NCBI GenBank assembly: GCA_943787205.1
Contig: CALSLN010000016.1
Location: forward strand, 154,763-218,762
Direction of reading: 5' to 3'
DNA length: 64,000 nt
Source of the DNA: an uncultured Rhodospirillaceae bacterium
GTDB lineage: Bacteria; Pseudomonadota; Alphaproteobacteria; Rhodospirillales; Rhodospirillaceae
The translations under genes were made by a program, and so were the position numbers. Under the pieces are notes generated by a model. That model saw only the letters and a program-made list of their open reading frames with translations, searched no databases and was not told the origin of the DNA. Positions 42,220-51,510 of this stretch are shown in pieces (within the stretch, counting starts at the first letter, position 1; every line of letters starts with the position of its first letter).

Positions 42220-42312
42220 GGAGGTCGTCCCATCCTTGGTGGTGATAGCAGAGTCTCACCCTAGGAAGTTCATCTCGATCTGCCAATACGCGATGTGCGT
42301 GGGCCGTGTCCG

Positions 42313-43833
42313 TTACTGGCGAAAGTCGAGACTTTCGAATGAGATCATCTTGTTTGTCATGGAGAATCCGGTTACGTTCTGGCGCATTCCAGCTAGCTGA
42401 GCTGTCTCGAGGATGTAAACCGCAGGGTACTGTTGTCGATACCACGCCATAATGCTCTGTCTAAGTGCTAGTGCTTTGTCGGGGTCCCATTCCACCATGG
42501 CGGACCGAATTTGCGGCATGATGGATTCGTCGCAGTACCACGGTTCCCGGCGTAGGCAAGAATGAAGCCGCAGCGCACGCAGGCTATCGAGAGACGGCCA
42601 AACAGGCCAAGTCATTGCGAAGGCGTCTACATCGCTTCGCCAATCACCGCGTCCGATGGACCGCAAAAACTGTTGAATCGGTATAGACCGGATTTCTAAT
42701 GAAATGCCGAGGGCTGCAAAGTCGTTAGCGATAACTTGGAGAACGGACGCGCCGACTCCGATGCCGCTTACTACATTTGCAACGAGCGTAAACCCGTCTT
42801 CGTATCCTGCGTCTTTGAGTAAGGCTTTGGCGCGGTCCGGGTCATAGGGGATTGGGGGTAAATCTGGATTATAGCCCAGCGCAGCGCGCGGAGCTGGCTG
42901 CGTTGCTGCCACCGTCGCACCTTCTAGCAAGACGGTCGTCAAGACGTCTCGATTGACGGCTAAGTTGAGGGCTTCTCTGACCCGAACATCTTGCAACGGA
43001 GAGTTGGGACGCCCCTCTAGAATGAAGGACAGACCAGCCGTCTCGGCGGCGATCCATCGCTCAAGCTGCAGACCGGCAGCCTCAATAGTCATGCCGTCTT
43101 CAGGCCCGAATTCGATAGCAAAGTCGATTTGGTCCGATTGCAGCGCCTGTATGCGGGCAGATTTATCTGGGATGGCGCGGACAGTAAGACCATCGACCTT
43201 TGGAGCGCGCCAAGATGTTGGAACCGCAGCCATAGTGGCATCCGCTGCTCCCCAGCTCTCAATTCTAAAGGGGCCCGTTCCGACCGGCTCGCGCGCAAAT
43301 CCTTCTCGACCCAGGCGCATCCATTGAGCAGGGTCGACCATTGGCAAGATCGTGAGTGAGCGCATTAAAAGTGGGTCTGATGTCTGAGTCGTGATGTCGA
43401 CGGTTAGGGTGTCGACTGCGACGGCGCGTTCAAAAGCGGGGAGTTCGCGGCGCAGACTTTCTTGCAGAGACCCTTCACTAGCCAGGTAATTGATCGCGAA
43501 GACAGCGGCATCTGACGTCAATGGTGTTCCGTTGGAGAACGTGACGTCATTTCGCAAACGAATGCGCCAGGTTTTCTCGTCTAGCGCTTCCCACGATACA
43601 GCCAACCAGGGCTGTAGCGCGCCGTCTTTGTCGATGCGGGTTAATCCATCAAACAAAGCCGTTGTGAAATAGATTGTCGGGGTGGCCCCTGATCTGAAGG
43701 GATTGCCCAAAGACAATGGTAAGCTCGACATGCCCATCCGCATAATCGAGTCGGCTCGCGCGATGTGTGGCTGTGCCGTGGCCACTATTGTCAGCAGGAA
43801 AGAGAGTACCCAGACGGAAAGGCAGCTGCGCAA
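42313..43833 (-). CDS. Family 5 extracellular solute-binding protein (copy 1)
   Basis: Periplasmic binding protein of the peptide/nickel ABC transporter type (SBP_bac_5). It has 506 residues, with a signal peptide ending near ARADS. The family core is IYFTTALFDGLTRI near residue 53, LRNDVTFSNGTP near 96, and VRVREALNLAVNRDVL-like sequence near 286, followed by the P-Y-D-P-D-RAKALL element near 330. A CX7C element (SCLRREPWYCDES) near residue 425 is shared with copies 2 and 3. No permease or ATPase gene is nearby. It follows copy 2 in the same direction, 112 bases away. Ligand unknown. Confidence 0.88.
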   Translation of the reverse strand: MRSCLSVWVLSFLLTIVATAQPHIARADSIMRMGMSSLPLSLGNPFRSGATPTIYFTTALFDGLTRIDKDGALQPWLAVSWEALDEKTWRIRLRNDVTFSNGTPLTSDAAVFAINYLASEGSLQESLRRELPAFERAVAVDTLTVDITTQTSDPLLMRSLTILPMVDPAQWMRLGREGFAREPVGTGPFRIESWGAADATMAAVPTSWRAPKVDGLTVRAIPDKSARIQALQSDQIDFAIEFGPEDGMTIEAAGLQLERWIAAETAGLSFILEGRPNSPLQDVRVREALNLAVNRDVLTTVLLEGATVAATQPAPRAALGYNPDLPPIPYDPDRAKALLKDAGYEDGFTLVANVVSGIGVGASVLQVIANDFAALGISLEIRSIPIQQFLRSIGRGDWRSDVDAFAMTWPVWPSLDSLRALRLHSCLRREPWYCDESIMPQIRSAMVEWDPDKALALRQSIMAWYRQQYPAVYILETAQLAGMRQNVTGFSMTNKMISFESLDFRQ

Positions 43834-43945
43834 AGGTTTGAACCTTATGTTGTCCAGCGAGTCGGTCTCGCTCTAATGGTCAATGCCTAAAGTATCGTAG
43901 CTGATGAAGCCATGGACGTCTCCGCACCTAGCCACACCGTTCGCA

Positions 43946-45442
43946 TCACTCTTCTACGAATTGAATATCTTCGTAGCTGACAAAGCCGTTGACCTCAGAG
44001 AAGCCGCGAACATTTGCCCGTGTGCCAGCGAACCGGACGATTTGATAAAGATATAGAGCGACCCACTCTTCGCGGTAAAACTTCATTACTTCATGTCGCA
44101 GCGCGAGGCCTTTATTCTCGTCAAACGTGACCAAGGCTTCTTCGATGGTTGGCATGATTCGTTCGTCGCAATACCAGGGGTGCACCCATAGGCACGAGTG
44201 ATTCCTGAGAGGCCTGAGCACATCAACGGTTGGCTCAGAGGCAAAGGTTACCCCGAAGGCATCGCCGTCCCATTCCCCTTCCATCACACTGCGAATGAGC
44301 TGCGCGACTGGGAAGGTGCGTATTTCCATTGTTACGCCAATTGCCAATAGGTCCTGCGCGACCTTTTGAAAAACCGCTGCGTCATTAGCGCCGGAACCGA
44401 TAACGCCTTGCATGAAAAAACTGAAGCCGTCTGGGTAGCCTGCTTCGGCAAGTAAGGCGCGCGCGCGATCGACGTCGTACGGGATGGGCGGCAGGCTGGG
44501 GTCGAATCCATAGACAACCGAGGTTGCGGGTTGAGTTGGTAGCTCTGGCTTCCCCGCCAGTAGGCCGTCGATCAAACCCTGGCGATCAACGGCGAGGTTC
44601 AGAGCTTCGCGTACACGCACATCATCTAAAGGGTTGCCGCGTCCATGGTGAAAGTTGATGGCCCATAAAGCCGCTGTCGGCCAGCTCAGGCTTTGTCCTC
44701 CGGCGTCAGCAATGGCATCCGCTTCTTCCGGTCCCAGCGCAAGAGCGATGTCCATTTGCCCTGCCATAACCGCTTGTGTGCGGGCGTAGGCTTCGGGCGC
44801 AGCAATTTTTTCCATACGCGGGATGGTCGGTTTGCGCCACGACGTTGGTACGGCGTCGTATTCAATTTTTGTCGCGCTAAATTTTGTCGGGTGGTACGGC
44901 CCCGTACCGACAGGCTCCCGCGAAAACCCCTCAGGTCCCAGTCGTCGCCACTGGCCCGGCTCTACCATGTGCAGTAATGGCAGCGTGCGCGGAAGGTGGG
45001 GAGCAGGAATCTTGGTCGTAATCTCAACCGTATAGGGATCAAGCGCGCGGGATGATCGCACGAAAGAAAACTCACGGGCGACAGCTTCGCGCACTGCGGC
45101 GTCGCTGGTTAGATAATCTAGAACGCTAACGACGGCGTCGGCATTAAAGGGCACGCCATTGGAGAACGTCACATCATCGCGGAGTTTGATGCGCCACGTG
45201 AGTTGATCAACCGATTCCCAATCTTTCGCCAGCCACGGCTGTAGCGTGCCGGTGGCATCAATGCGGGTTAAGCCGTCAAAGGTAGCCGACCAGGTGAAGA
45301 TATGAGGCGTGCCAGTGTTGCGATAAGGATTGCCGAGTGTTGGCGGTAAGGCCGTCGTGCCAATACGGAGAACGTCTTGTGCTTGTGACGCTGATGCAAT
45401 CAACAGGCCAAATAGAAGCATTGAAAATTTTCTAAGGATCAT
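43946..45442 (-). CDS. Family 5 extracellular solute-binding protein (copy 2)
   Basis: Paralogue of the gene at 42.3 kb. The chosen ATG at 45442 (MILRKFSMLLFGLLIASASQ) gives a clean signal peptide and 498 residues; the frame is open 12 codons upstream. Family features are TWSATFDGLTRIDATG, LRDDVTFSNGVPFNAD near residue 90, and VRVREALNLAVDRQGL near 285. The CX7C element is HSCLWVHPWYCDER near residue 414. It is preceded by the shared terminator of the TonB receptor gene to its right, so it has its own promoter in about 50 bases or is expressed by read-through. Confidence 0.88.
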   Translation of the reverse strand: MILRKFSMLLFGLLIASASQAQDVLRIGTTALPPTLGNPYRNTGTPHIFTWSATFDGLTRIDATGTLQPWLAKDWESVDQLTWRIKLRDDVTFSNGVPFNADAVVSVLDYLTSDAAVREAVAREFSFVRSSRALDPYTVEITTKIPAPHLPRTLPLLHMVEPGQWRRLGPEGFSREPVGTGPYHPTKFSATKIEYDAVPTSWRKPTIPRMEKIAAPEAYARTQAVMAGQMDIALALGPEEADAIADAGGQSLSWPTAALWAINFHHGRGNPLDDVRVREALNLAVDRQGLIDGLLAGKPELPTQPATSVVYGFDPSLPPIPYDVDRARALLAEAGYPDGFSFFMQGVIGSGANDAAVFQKVAQDLLAIGVTMEIRTFPVAQLIRSVMEGEWDGDAFGVTFASEPTVDVLRPLRNHSCLWVHPWYCDERIMPTIEEALVTFDENKGLALRHEVMKFYREEWVALYLYQIVRFAGTRANVRGFSEVNGFVSYEDIQFVEE

Positions 45443-45495
45443 GCTTCGAGGGTAAGCGCCAGTGAGGAGCGGCGTCAACGACGTTAGCGTTGGGC

Positions 45496-45528
45496 AAAAG
45501 AAAACGCCCCGGCCGAAGCCGGGGCGTT
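45496..45528 (-). terminator. Terminator of the leftward TonB receptor gene
   Basis: AACGCCCCGGC (45503-45513) pairs perfectly over 11 bp with GCCGGGGCGTT (45518-45528) around a tetraloop. Read on the minus strand it runs into TTTTCTTTT. It lies 26 bases past the receptor stop. Confidence 0.92.
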
Positions 45529-45553
45529 AACGTCTCAGGTTAGACTGTGAGGT

Positions 45554-48118
45554 CTAGAAGTTGTAGGCGGCACGAACACCGAACTGACGCTTCTTAGGTG
45601 CAGTTAGTGCGATACCGTTAGCAAGACCGAACTCGAATGGGAACAACGATCCTTGGTCAGCAGAGAAGTCGGACCAGCGGGCACCAGCTAGGTACTGATC
45701 GTCATCAAACAGGTTGGTGACGAAGACTTCTAGACGAAGGTTTTCATCCGAGACACCTGCACGCAGGTTGAACAACCACTGCTCACCAATCCAAGAGAAG
45801 TTCTTTTCATCGGTGAAGCGCTTGCCGGTGTATGTACCGTCAAAGCGGAGGAAGTAGTCCCAGTTGTTGGTCAAGCTATCCGTCCATGTTGTGGCGAAAG
45901 ACCCACTCCATTTCGGGAACTGAACCGGTGAGTTACCGTCACAGCGAACAACATTGTCGGAATCGGCAGGTGCAAACTTGTCAGCAAAGCCGCAGTCGAA
46001 GTCCTGATACTCGGCGTCGGCAAAGTTAAGGCCGGCGTTGAGAGTCAGGTTCTCGGTAATAGCTGCAGCACCTTCAAACTCGAGGCCCTTGATGTCGGTG
46101 GAGAACCCACCAACAACCAGGTTAGCAATACCTTGAGTCAGGTCAGGCCGTGTAAATTCACCGGACGTCCGAGTTTTCTGGTTAGACCACTCCATGAAGT
46201 AGGCGACCACGGAGAAGTTGATCCGATTTTCCATGAGCTGCTGTTTCCAACCTAACTCATAGTTTTTCAGGCTTTCTTCGTCTGCGAACAGGGCCGTGTC
46301 AGGGAATTGAGCAAGAATGAGGTCAATATCCGATTCAGGCCGAGTGATCAGATCCAAGTTGAAGAAGCCCGGGTTGTTGCCTTCCGAGTAAGTCGCCCAG
46401 ATGTTGGTCTCGTCGCTCGGTTGGAACTGCAAGGTCACGCGCGGCAAGAAACTGGTGAACTCATCACCAAGTTCAACACCAAGCCCACTGCCGCCGCCTG
46501 TGGCGAACTCTGCAATGAACGGGAAGACAGCTTGAATTGACGCTGTCTCAGCGCGAATTTTATCTTTCTGCCAACGCCATTCAAAGTCGAGGCCCAAACT
46601 ATCGGTGAAGTCGTAGCCGACGCTACCAAACACACCGAATGTCTTACCTGTATTAATTGGCGGAGGATCAAGTGGCGGGAAGCCACAAGGACAGAGAAGG
46701 TCTGACGTTCCACCAAAAATGCTATCCAGGTCGAAGCCTGCAGCAAAGCCAGGTAGCGAGATGCCACCGTCGCCGCCGACAACCACTTCACCACCAGAGA
46801 ACTGGCTGGAGAACGTAGCGTCGAACAAGCTGACACCCAACAACCAAGTCAGATCAGTGTCCTGACCTGAGGCCAACCGAGCTTCGAACTGTTTTGTCTC
46901 AACGATTTGAGGGTCGCGAGAAATCCAGTTGTTTGACGGAGAGATGTCAAAGTCACGAATACTGATCACTTGCTCTTTGCCGTAGCCAGCAAGAATGCTG
47001 AAGGTAGAGCCTTCAAGAAGGCCGCCTGCGTTGAGGTCATAATCAATGTTCAGTGAAGCGCGACGTTGCTTACGCTTGATGCCAACTTTGTCCAAGAAAA
47101 GTGTGCCATCAGCCTGCGGAACAATTTCATTCCAGAAGGTGATGAACTCAGGCCGGACAGTAGTGTTGGAATCAACCAAGTTATCGAGACCCGTTGGAAT
47201 CGCGCCACAGACAAAGTCAGATAACGGCGTTACGCCATCGTTGCGACGTGTCGTAAGTGGGCTTGTCGCACCGCTTGAAAAGCAATTTGTTAGACTGCTG
47301 TCATTGGTGCCCCGATTACCTTGGGGGCCAGTGATGAATATGCCAGACGGCGCGCCGTCATTATCTTTGGCATACACAGCATTCAACTTGATCGTTAGAT
47401 CTTCAGTCGGTGTTGCGTAGAGTGTTGCACTGATCGTGTCTGTGCGCTCTTTGCCCAGGTCACCGCCATCGCTGGCTGTGTACTGACCATCTGTGCCGTA
47501 GCCTTGAACGAACACGCGATAAGCAAGTTTGTCTTCGACCAACGGACCTTCATGAGAGAAGGAGGAATCGTAGCTGCCATCTTCGGCAAACTTTGCTGTG
47601 ATGCGGCCAGAGTACTCCGTCGTGCTAGGAACTTTGGTGATCAGGTTCACCGCGCCAGCAAAGGTCGAACGACCAAGCCATGCTGATGATGGGCCTTTAA
47701 CAATTTCAACACGCTCAAAGTTCTCGGTGCCGAAACTGGAAACACCAGAAGAAACATAGACGCCGTCCAAGAAGGCGGAACCCACCTGCCCAAACGGTTC
47801 TTTAATTTCTGATCCCAGTCCACGGAAACGGATCGCCGTGTACAAACGGCCAGGCTCTTGAACGCCTTGCTCGTTGAACTGGATACCCGGTGTGAATTTC
47901 GTTAGATCAACGAGGTTTGCGGCCCCTGTGACTTCCATTTGGTCGGCGCTGAAAGCTGAAATAGCGACAGGAATATCCTGCAAGCTTTCAGATCTCTTAC
48001 GCGCTGTGACCACGATTTCTTCGAGAGCAATACTCTGTGCTTCAGCAGCTAATGGAAAGGCCATTACCGCAGCTGTTGCAAGAGCAAGGCCTCGAAGACC
48101 AAATCTCTTATGTTTCAT
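45554..48118 (-). CDS. TonB-dependent receptor (group paralogue A)
   Basis: Outer-membrane beta-barrel receptor with 854 residues. A signal peptide ends in AAEAQ, followed by the TonB-box-like IALEEIVVTARKRSES. The plug has YTAIRFRGLGSE near residue 95 and FERVEIVKGPSSAWLGRSTF near 134. The C-terminus shows YLAGARWSDFS and KRQFGVRAAYNF, both nearly identical to the 48.6 kb receptor. It lacks an N-terminal signalling (FecR-interacting) extension. It is divergent from the 48.6 kb paralogue across a 464-base shared upstream region. Substrate unknown; the neighbours suggest a pairing with the solute-binding proteins. Confidence 0.93.
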   Translation of the reverse strand: MKHKRFGLRGLALATAAVMAFPLAAEAQSIALEEIVVTARKRSESLQDIPVAISAFSADQMEVTGAANLVDLTKFTPGIQFNEQGVQEPGRLYTAIRFRGLGSEIKEPFGQVGSAFLDGVYVSSGVSSFGTENFERVEIVKGPSSAWLGRSTFAGAVNLITKVPSTTEYSGRITAKFAEDGSYDSSFSHEGPLVEDKLAYRVFVQGYGTDGQYTASDGGDLGKERTDTISATLYATPTEDLTIKLNAVYAKDNDGAPSGIFITGPQGNRGTNDSSLTNCFSSGATSPLTTRRNDGVTPLSDFVCGAIPTGLDNLVDSNTTVRPEFITFWNEIVPQADGTLFLDKVGIKRKQRRASLNIDYDLNAGGLLEGSTFSILAGYGKEQVISIRDFDISPSNNWISRDPQIVETKQFEARLASGQDTDLTWLLGVSLFDATFSSQFSGGEVVVGGDGGISLPGFAAGFDLDSIFGGTSDLLCPCGFPPLDPPPINTGKTFGVFGSVGYDFTDSLGLDFEWRWQKDKIRAETASIQAVFPFIAEFATGGGSGLGVELGDEFTSFLPRVTLQFQPSDETNIWATYSEGNNPGFFNLDLITRPESDIDLILAQFPDTALFADEESLKNYELGWKQQLMENRINFSVVAYFMEWSNQKTRTSGEFTRPDLTQGIANLVVGGFSTDIKGLEFEGAAAITENLTLNAGLNFADAEYQDFDCGFADKFAPADSDNVVRCDGNSPVQFPKWSGSFATTWTDSLTNNWDYFLRFDGTYTGKRFTDEKNFSWIGEQWLFNLRAGVSDENLRLEVFVTNLFDDDQYLAGARWSDFSADQGSLFPFEFGLANGIALTAPKKRQFGVRAAYNF

Positions 48119-48582
48119 GAAGTGTCCCCTTTCGCGGGTGTATCAATTTTGGTCGTACGACTTTCGGTGAACATCAACAGGGGTGCAAAGCATTGGCGCC
48201 AGCCAGCATCCCCAAATGCCGCCGAAGAGCCGCAGAGACTAACGATATTGGCCACGTGGAAAAGCCTAAAGGCCGCCTTAAGGACAAAGCGCCTCCGTGC
48301 GCGGCATTTATGCAACACCACAAATCAGAAAAACGGAATAATCTACCAAGAAATGGCCATAAATTAACAAAAACGACCACAATTACAGAGCAATGCGAAC
48401 ATGTTGCCCATAGGCCATAGCCGACAACTAATTCGTCCGTTTTCGATATAGTTAGCTCTGAAAGCTGTGTATGGCGGCTATCTACGTATATCCTATCCCC
48501 AACCGCGGCCTTCTTAAGGTTGTGGCGCAAGGGTTGCAGTTCTTCTGCTGGCCCAAAACACAATGGGGGGGATCATAGTATT
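48119..48582. promoter_or_regulatory. Divergent upstream region between two TonB receptor genes
   Basis: These 464 bases separate two receptors transcribed outwards and must hold both promoters. The middle (48290-48420) is AT-rich. The right-hand receptor starts with ATG 48583 after GGGGGG. I could not identify a known operator such as a Fur box by eye, and no small gene is convincing. Confidence 0.5.
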
Positions 48583-51042
48583 ATGACCTTTTTATCTCGC
48601 TTAAGTGCCGGTGTTGCCGGTGTTGCCATAGCGACAACGGGAATAGCGGTTGATAACGCTGTCGTTGCGCAATCCTTGGCACTCGAAGAAATCGTGGTTA
48701 CAGCTCGTAAGCGCGAAGAGTCACTTCTCGACATTCCTGTCGCTATCACCGCCTTCTCATTCGAACAGCTCGATCGGGGTGGTTTTGAAAGCCTCGAAGA
48801 TCTGTCCTTCGTGACGGCTGGTCTGCACTTTAACAAGCAGGGCGGTCAGATTCCTGGTCGTGTAAACACGGCGGTGCGTTTCCGCGGTATGGACTCCAAT
48901 CAGTCGGCAGCATCGCAGCAGCTTGGCACGGTCTTCATGGACGGCGTGTATGTGTCGTCGGGTGTCTCCAGTATCGATTTCTCGAACATTGAACGTGTCG
49001 AGGTCATCAAAGGCCCACAGTCTGCGACCTATGGTCGGTCGACATTTGCTGGTGCTGTGAACTATGTGACCAAGACCCCAGGTTTTGAATACGAAGGTCG
49101 TGCAGCGGCGCAGTTTGGTGAAGATGGCACCTATGACGTCTCGCTGTCTCACGAAGGCCCAATCGTCGATGAAAAACTCGCCTATCGAGTTAACATCCGC
49201 GGTTACGGCACAGATGGCCAGTATCGGTCCAACGCCGACGGCGGCCGGCTCGGCAGCGAGCGCACAGAGACCGCTCAGCTGACACTGTTTGCTCAGCCGT
49301 CTGAGAATTTCACGGCCAAGGCGCGGGCTTTTTATTCACGCGATAATGATGGCGCCGCTGCCGGAATGTTGCTTGGTTCAGCCCTATCTGCTCGTGGCAA
49401 TGGTTCCGCTAATGCGGGTACCAACTGTTATTCGCAGGGGATCACATCTCCGGCTGATACAGGCGCTGACTACTTCTGTGGGGCTGTTCCGCAGGTTGAT
49501 GTGGATTCATTTATTCAGCCAAACACATCCCTAACGGCATTTGACCTTGCTGCATTTCGTTCACCGACTTGGACAGACCCACGCAACGGCATCTTGCGCA
49601 CAAAACCAACGGGTATTCCGTTGGTCGATTTCGTCGGCCTGCGTCGTAAGTCATGGCGTTTCGCTTTGGTCATGGATTACGAATTGAGTGATGGGCATAC
49701 CATCTCGTCGGTCACTGGCTATAGCGATATGCGCGCTAACTGGGTGCGTGATTTCGATTTGACTGGCGCGCAAAACTTCCTGTCCCAAGATCCCCAAAAG
49801 CATAAGGATTTCACTCAGGAACTGACCCTCGAATCACCTCAGGATCAAGCTTTTCGGTACTCTGTCGGCGTAAACTATTTTGACGTTGATTATATTCAAG
49901 CGGGTAACGGCGGCATCAATATTTGGGGATCTGACGGTGGTGTGACCATCGGTATCGGTGGCGTTCCCGTCGCTGGCCCACATACGCTTGGGAATACCGA
50001 ATTTGCCAACGAAAGCGGGCAAACCATCGGTGTGTTCGGGTCTTTGGCCTACGACTTCACTGACGACCTAACCCTCGATTTCGAATGGCGGTATCAGGAA
50101 GATAAAATCGGTCAAGATAATCCGACTACTGCGGGTATCGACTTTGAAGACAAGTTCACTGCATTCCTTCCGCGTGTGACTTTGTCTTACGATCCGACAG
50201 AAGAGTCGACCATCTGGGCAACTTACTCAGAAGGGAATATCCCAGGCTTCTTCAATACCGATTTGGCACCTCTAAACCAAGCTGATTTTGATGCGGTGTC
50301 TGCCGCAGTCGGCGGTAACTTGAGCTTGTTCAACTCGGAAGAATCCTTGGAGAACTATGAGCTGGGTTGGAAGCAACAGCTGTTTGATAATCAGGCTTAC
50401 TTCTCTTTGGTTGCCTACCACATGGACTGGTCAAACCTGAAAACACGTCAAGGTGTGGCCATCACCGATTCTACAGGTACTGACCGTGTGTTGAACCTTC
50501 AGTTCAATGCCGGTAATGCCGATCTCGATGGCTTCGAGTTGGAAGGTGGCTTTGTGTTGAACGAGAATTTCTCGGGTAACTTCAGCGCCAACTACGCCAA
50601 AGGTAAGTTCGGTCAATTGACCTGTGGCTTCTCGCCGTTTGCTCCGGCAGCTACGCGTTCTGATTGTTCGGGCAATGCGCCGGCTCGGTTCCCAGAGTGG
50701 AGCGGATCGTTCTCCACCACATGGACCGACCAACTGACCAACGACTGGGATTACTTCCTTCGTTTTGATGGCCAATACTTCGGTAAGGCTTGGAACGAAG
50801 AGAAGAACTTCTCCTACATTGGTAAGTTCTGGCGCTTCAACCTGCGTGCCGGATTTGAGATGGACGACCTTCGTATCGAAGGTTACGTCAATAACATCTT
50901 CAATGATGACAGCTACCTCGCTGGCGCACGTTGGTCCGACTTCTCCGGTGCTAGCCTGTTTGACTTCCTCTTCAGCCAAGGTGTCGCAGCGACACCGGCT
51001 GAAAAGCGTCAGTTTGGCGTTAAGGTCGTTCACAACTTCTAG
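48583..51042 (+). CDS. TonB-dependent receptor (group paralogue B)
   Basis: Outer-membrane receptor of 819 residues. The ATG at 48583 has a G-rich ribosome site and gives a signal peptide ending in NAVVAQ; the longer TTG form from 48520 is unlikely. The TonB-box-like SLALEEIVVTARKREES follows. Plug motifs are TAVRFRGMDSN and IERVEVIKGPQSATYGRSTF. The C-terminal YLAGARWSDFSGASLF and EKRQFGVKVVHNF resemble the 45.6 kb receptor closely, so the two arose by duplication. It ends before a strong terminator. Confidence 0.93.
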   Translation: MTFLSRLSAGVAGVAIATTGIAVDNAVVAQSLALEEIVVTARKREESLLDIPVAITAFSFEQLDRGGFESLEDLSFVTAGLHFNKQGGQIPGRVNTAVRFRGMDSNQSAASQQLGTVFMDGVYVSSGVSSIDFSNIERVEVIKGPQSATYGRSTFAGAVNYVTKTPGFEYEGRAAAQFGEDGTYDVSLSHEGPIVDEKLAYRVNIRGYGTDGQYRSNADGGRLGSERTETAQLTLFAQPSENFTAKARAFYSRDNDGAAAGMLLGSALSARGNGSANAGTNCYSQGITSPADTGADYFCGAVPQVDVDSFIQPNTSLTAFDLAAFRSPTWTDPRNGILRTKPTGIPLVDFVGLRRKSWRFALVMDYELSDGHTISSVTGYSDMRANWVRDFDLTGAQNFLSQDPQKHKDFTQELTLESPQDQAFRYSVGVNYFDVDYIQAGNGGINIWGSDGGVTIGIGGVPVAGPHTLGNTEFANESGQTIGVFGSLAYDFTDDLTLDFEWRYQEDKIGQDNPTTAGIDFEDKFTAFLPRVTLSYDPTEESTIWATYSEGNIPGFFNTDLAPLNQADFDAVSAAVGGNLSLFNSEESLENYELGWKQQLFDNQAYFSLVAYHMDWSNLKTRQGVAITDSTGTDRVLNLQFNAGNADLDGFELEGGFVLNENFSGNFSANYAKGKFGQLTCGFSPFAPAATRSDCSGNAPARFPEWSGSFSTTWTDQLTNDWDYFLRFDGQYFGKAWNEEKNFSYIGKFWRFNLRAGFEMDDLRIEGYVNNIFNDDSYLAGARWSDFSGASLFDFLFSQGVAATPAEKRQFGVKVVHNF

Positions 51043-51081
51043 AACGGCACCTAAAAACTCTGGCTTAGTAGCCTAAGGTTT

Positions 51082-51116
51082 AAGGCCCTCGGAGTAATCC
51101 GAGGGCCTTTTTCTTT
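51082..51116 (+). terminator. Terminator after TonB receptor B
   Basis: AAGGCCCTCGGA (51082-51093) pairs with TCCGAGGGCCTT (51098-51109), a perfect 12-bp stem with a GTAA loop, followed by TTTTTCTTT. Confidence 0.93.
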
Positions 51117-51510
51117 GTGCGTCGCTTTGACTGCAGAGCGCACACGCGGCATTTCTGCAACATGTTTTGGAAACTTTGAACCGGTCGATATTCAGAATGC
51201 GGCGCTTTTCGCGTCAGTGAGGTTATATCATAGGTTATGGAGTATAATAATCTACCATAAGACACAACTATGTATGCATTGTGCGAAAAAATACTATAAA
51301 ATTAGTACAAAACACTGCATCTAGACGATATTGCAGAAAATGTCATCTCTTGCCATATTTATATATTGGAAATTATGGCCTTAGGTATTCTACCTGAGGT
51401 GGACTCGTCCGCACGTGCTTGGCTTTTAGCCATTTCCGGCGGAGAAAATGGAAGTGACTCTTCGTGGTGCCTTTGCCGGTGTCGTTATGGGGTCTAATGG
51501 GGAGAGAAAG
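51117..51510. promoter_or_regulatory. Upstream region of TonB receptor C with inverted repeat
   Basis: About 390 bases, AT-rich between 51220 and 51380. CCTTAGGTA (51379-51387) and TACCTGAGG (51391-51399) form an inverted repeat with one mismatch and a 3-base spacer, about 110 bases before the receptor start. It may be an operator. No gene is seen. Confidence 0.4.

Noticed and set aside
48520..48582. TTG start at 48520 for TonB receptor B
   Set aside because: It would add 21 residues ahead of an otherwise perfect signal peptide; the ATG at 48583 has the better ribosome site.
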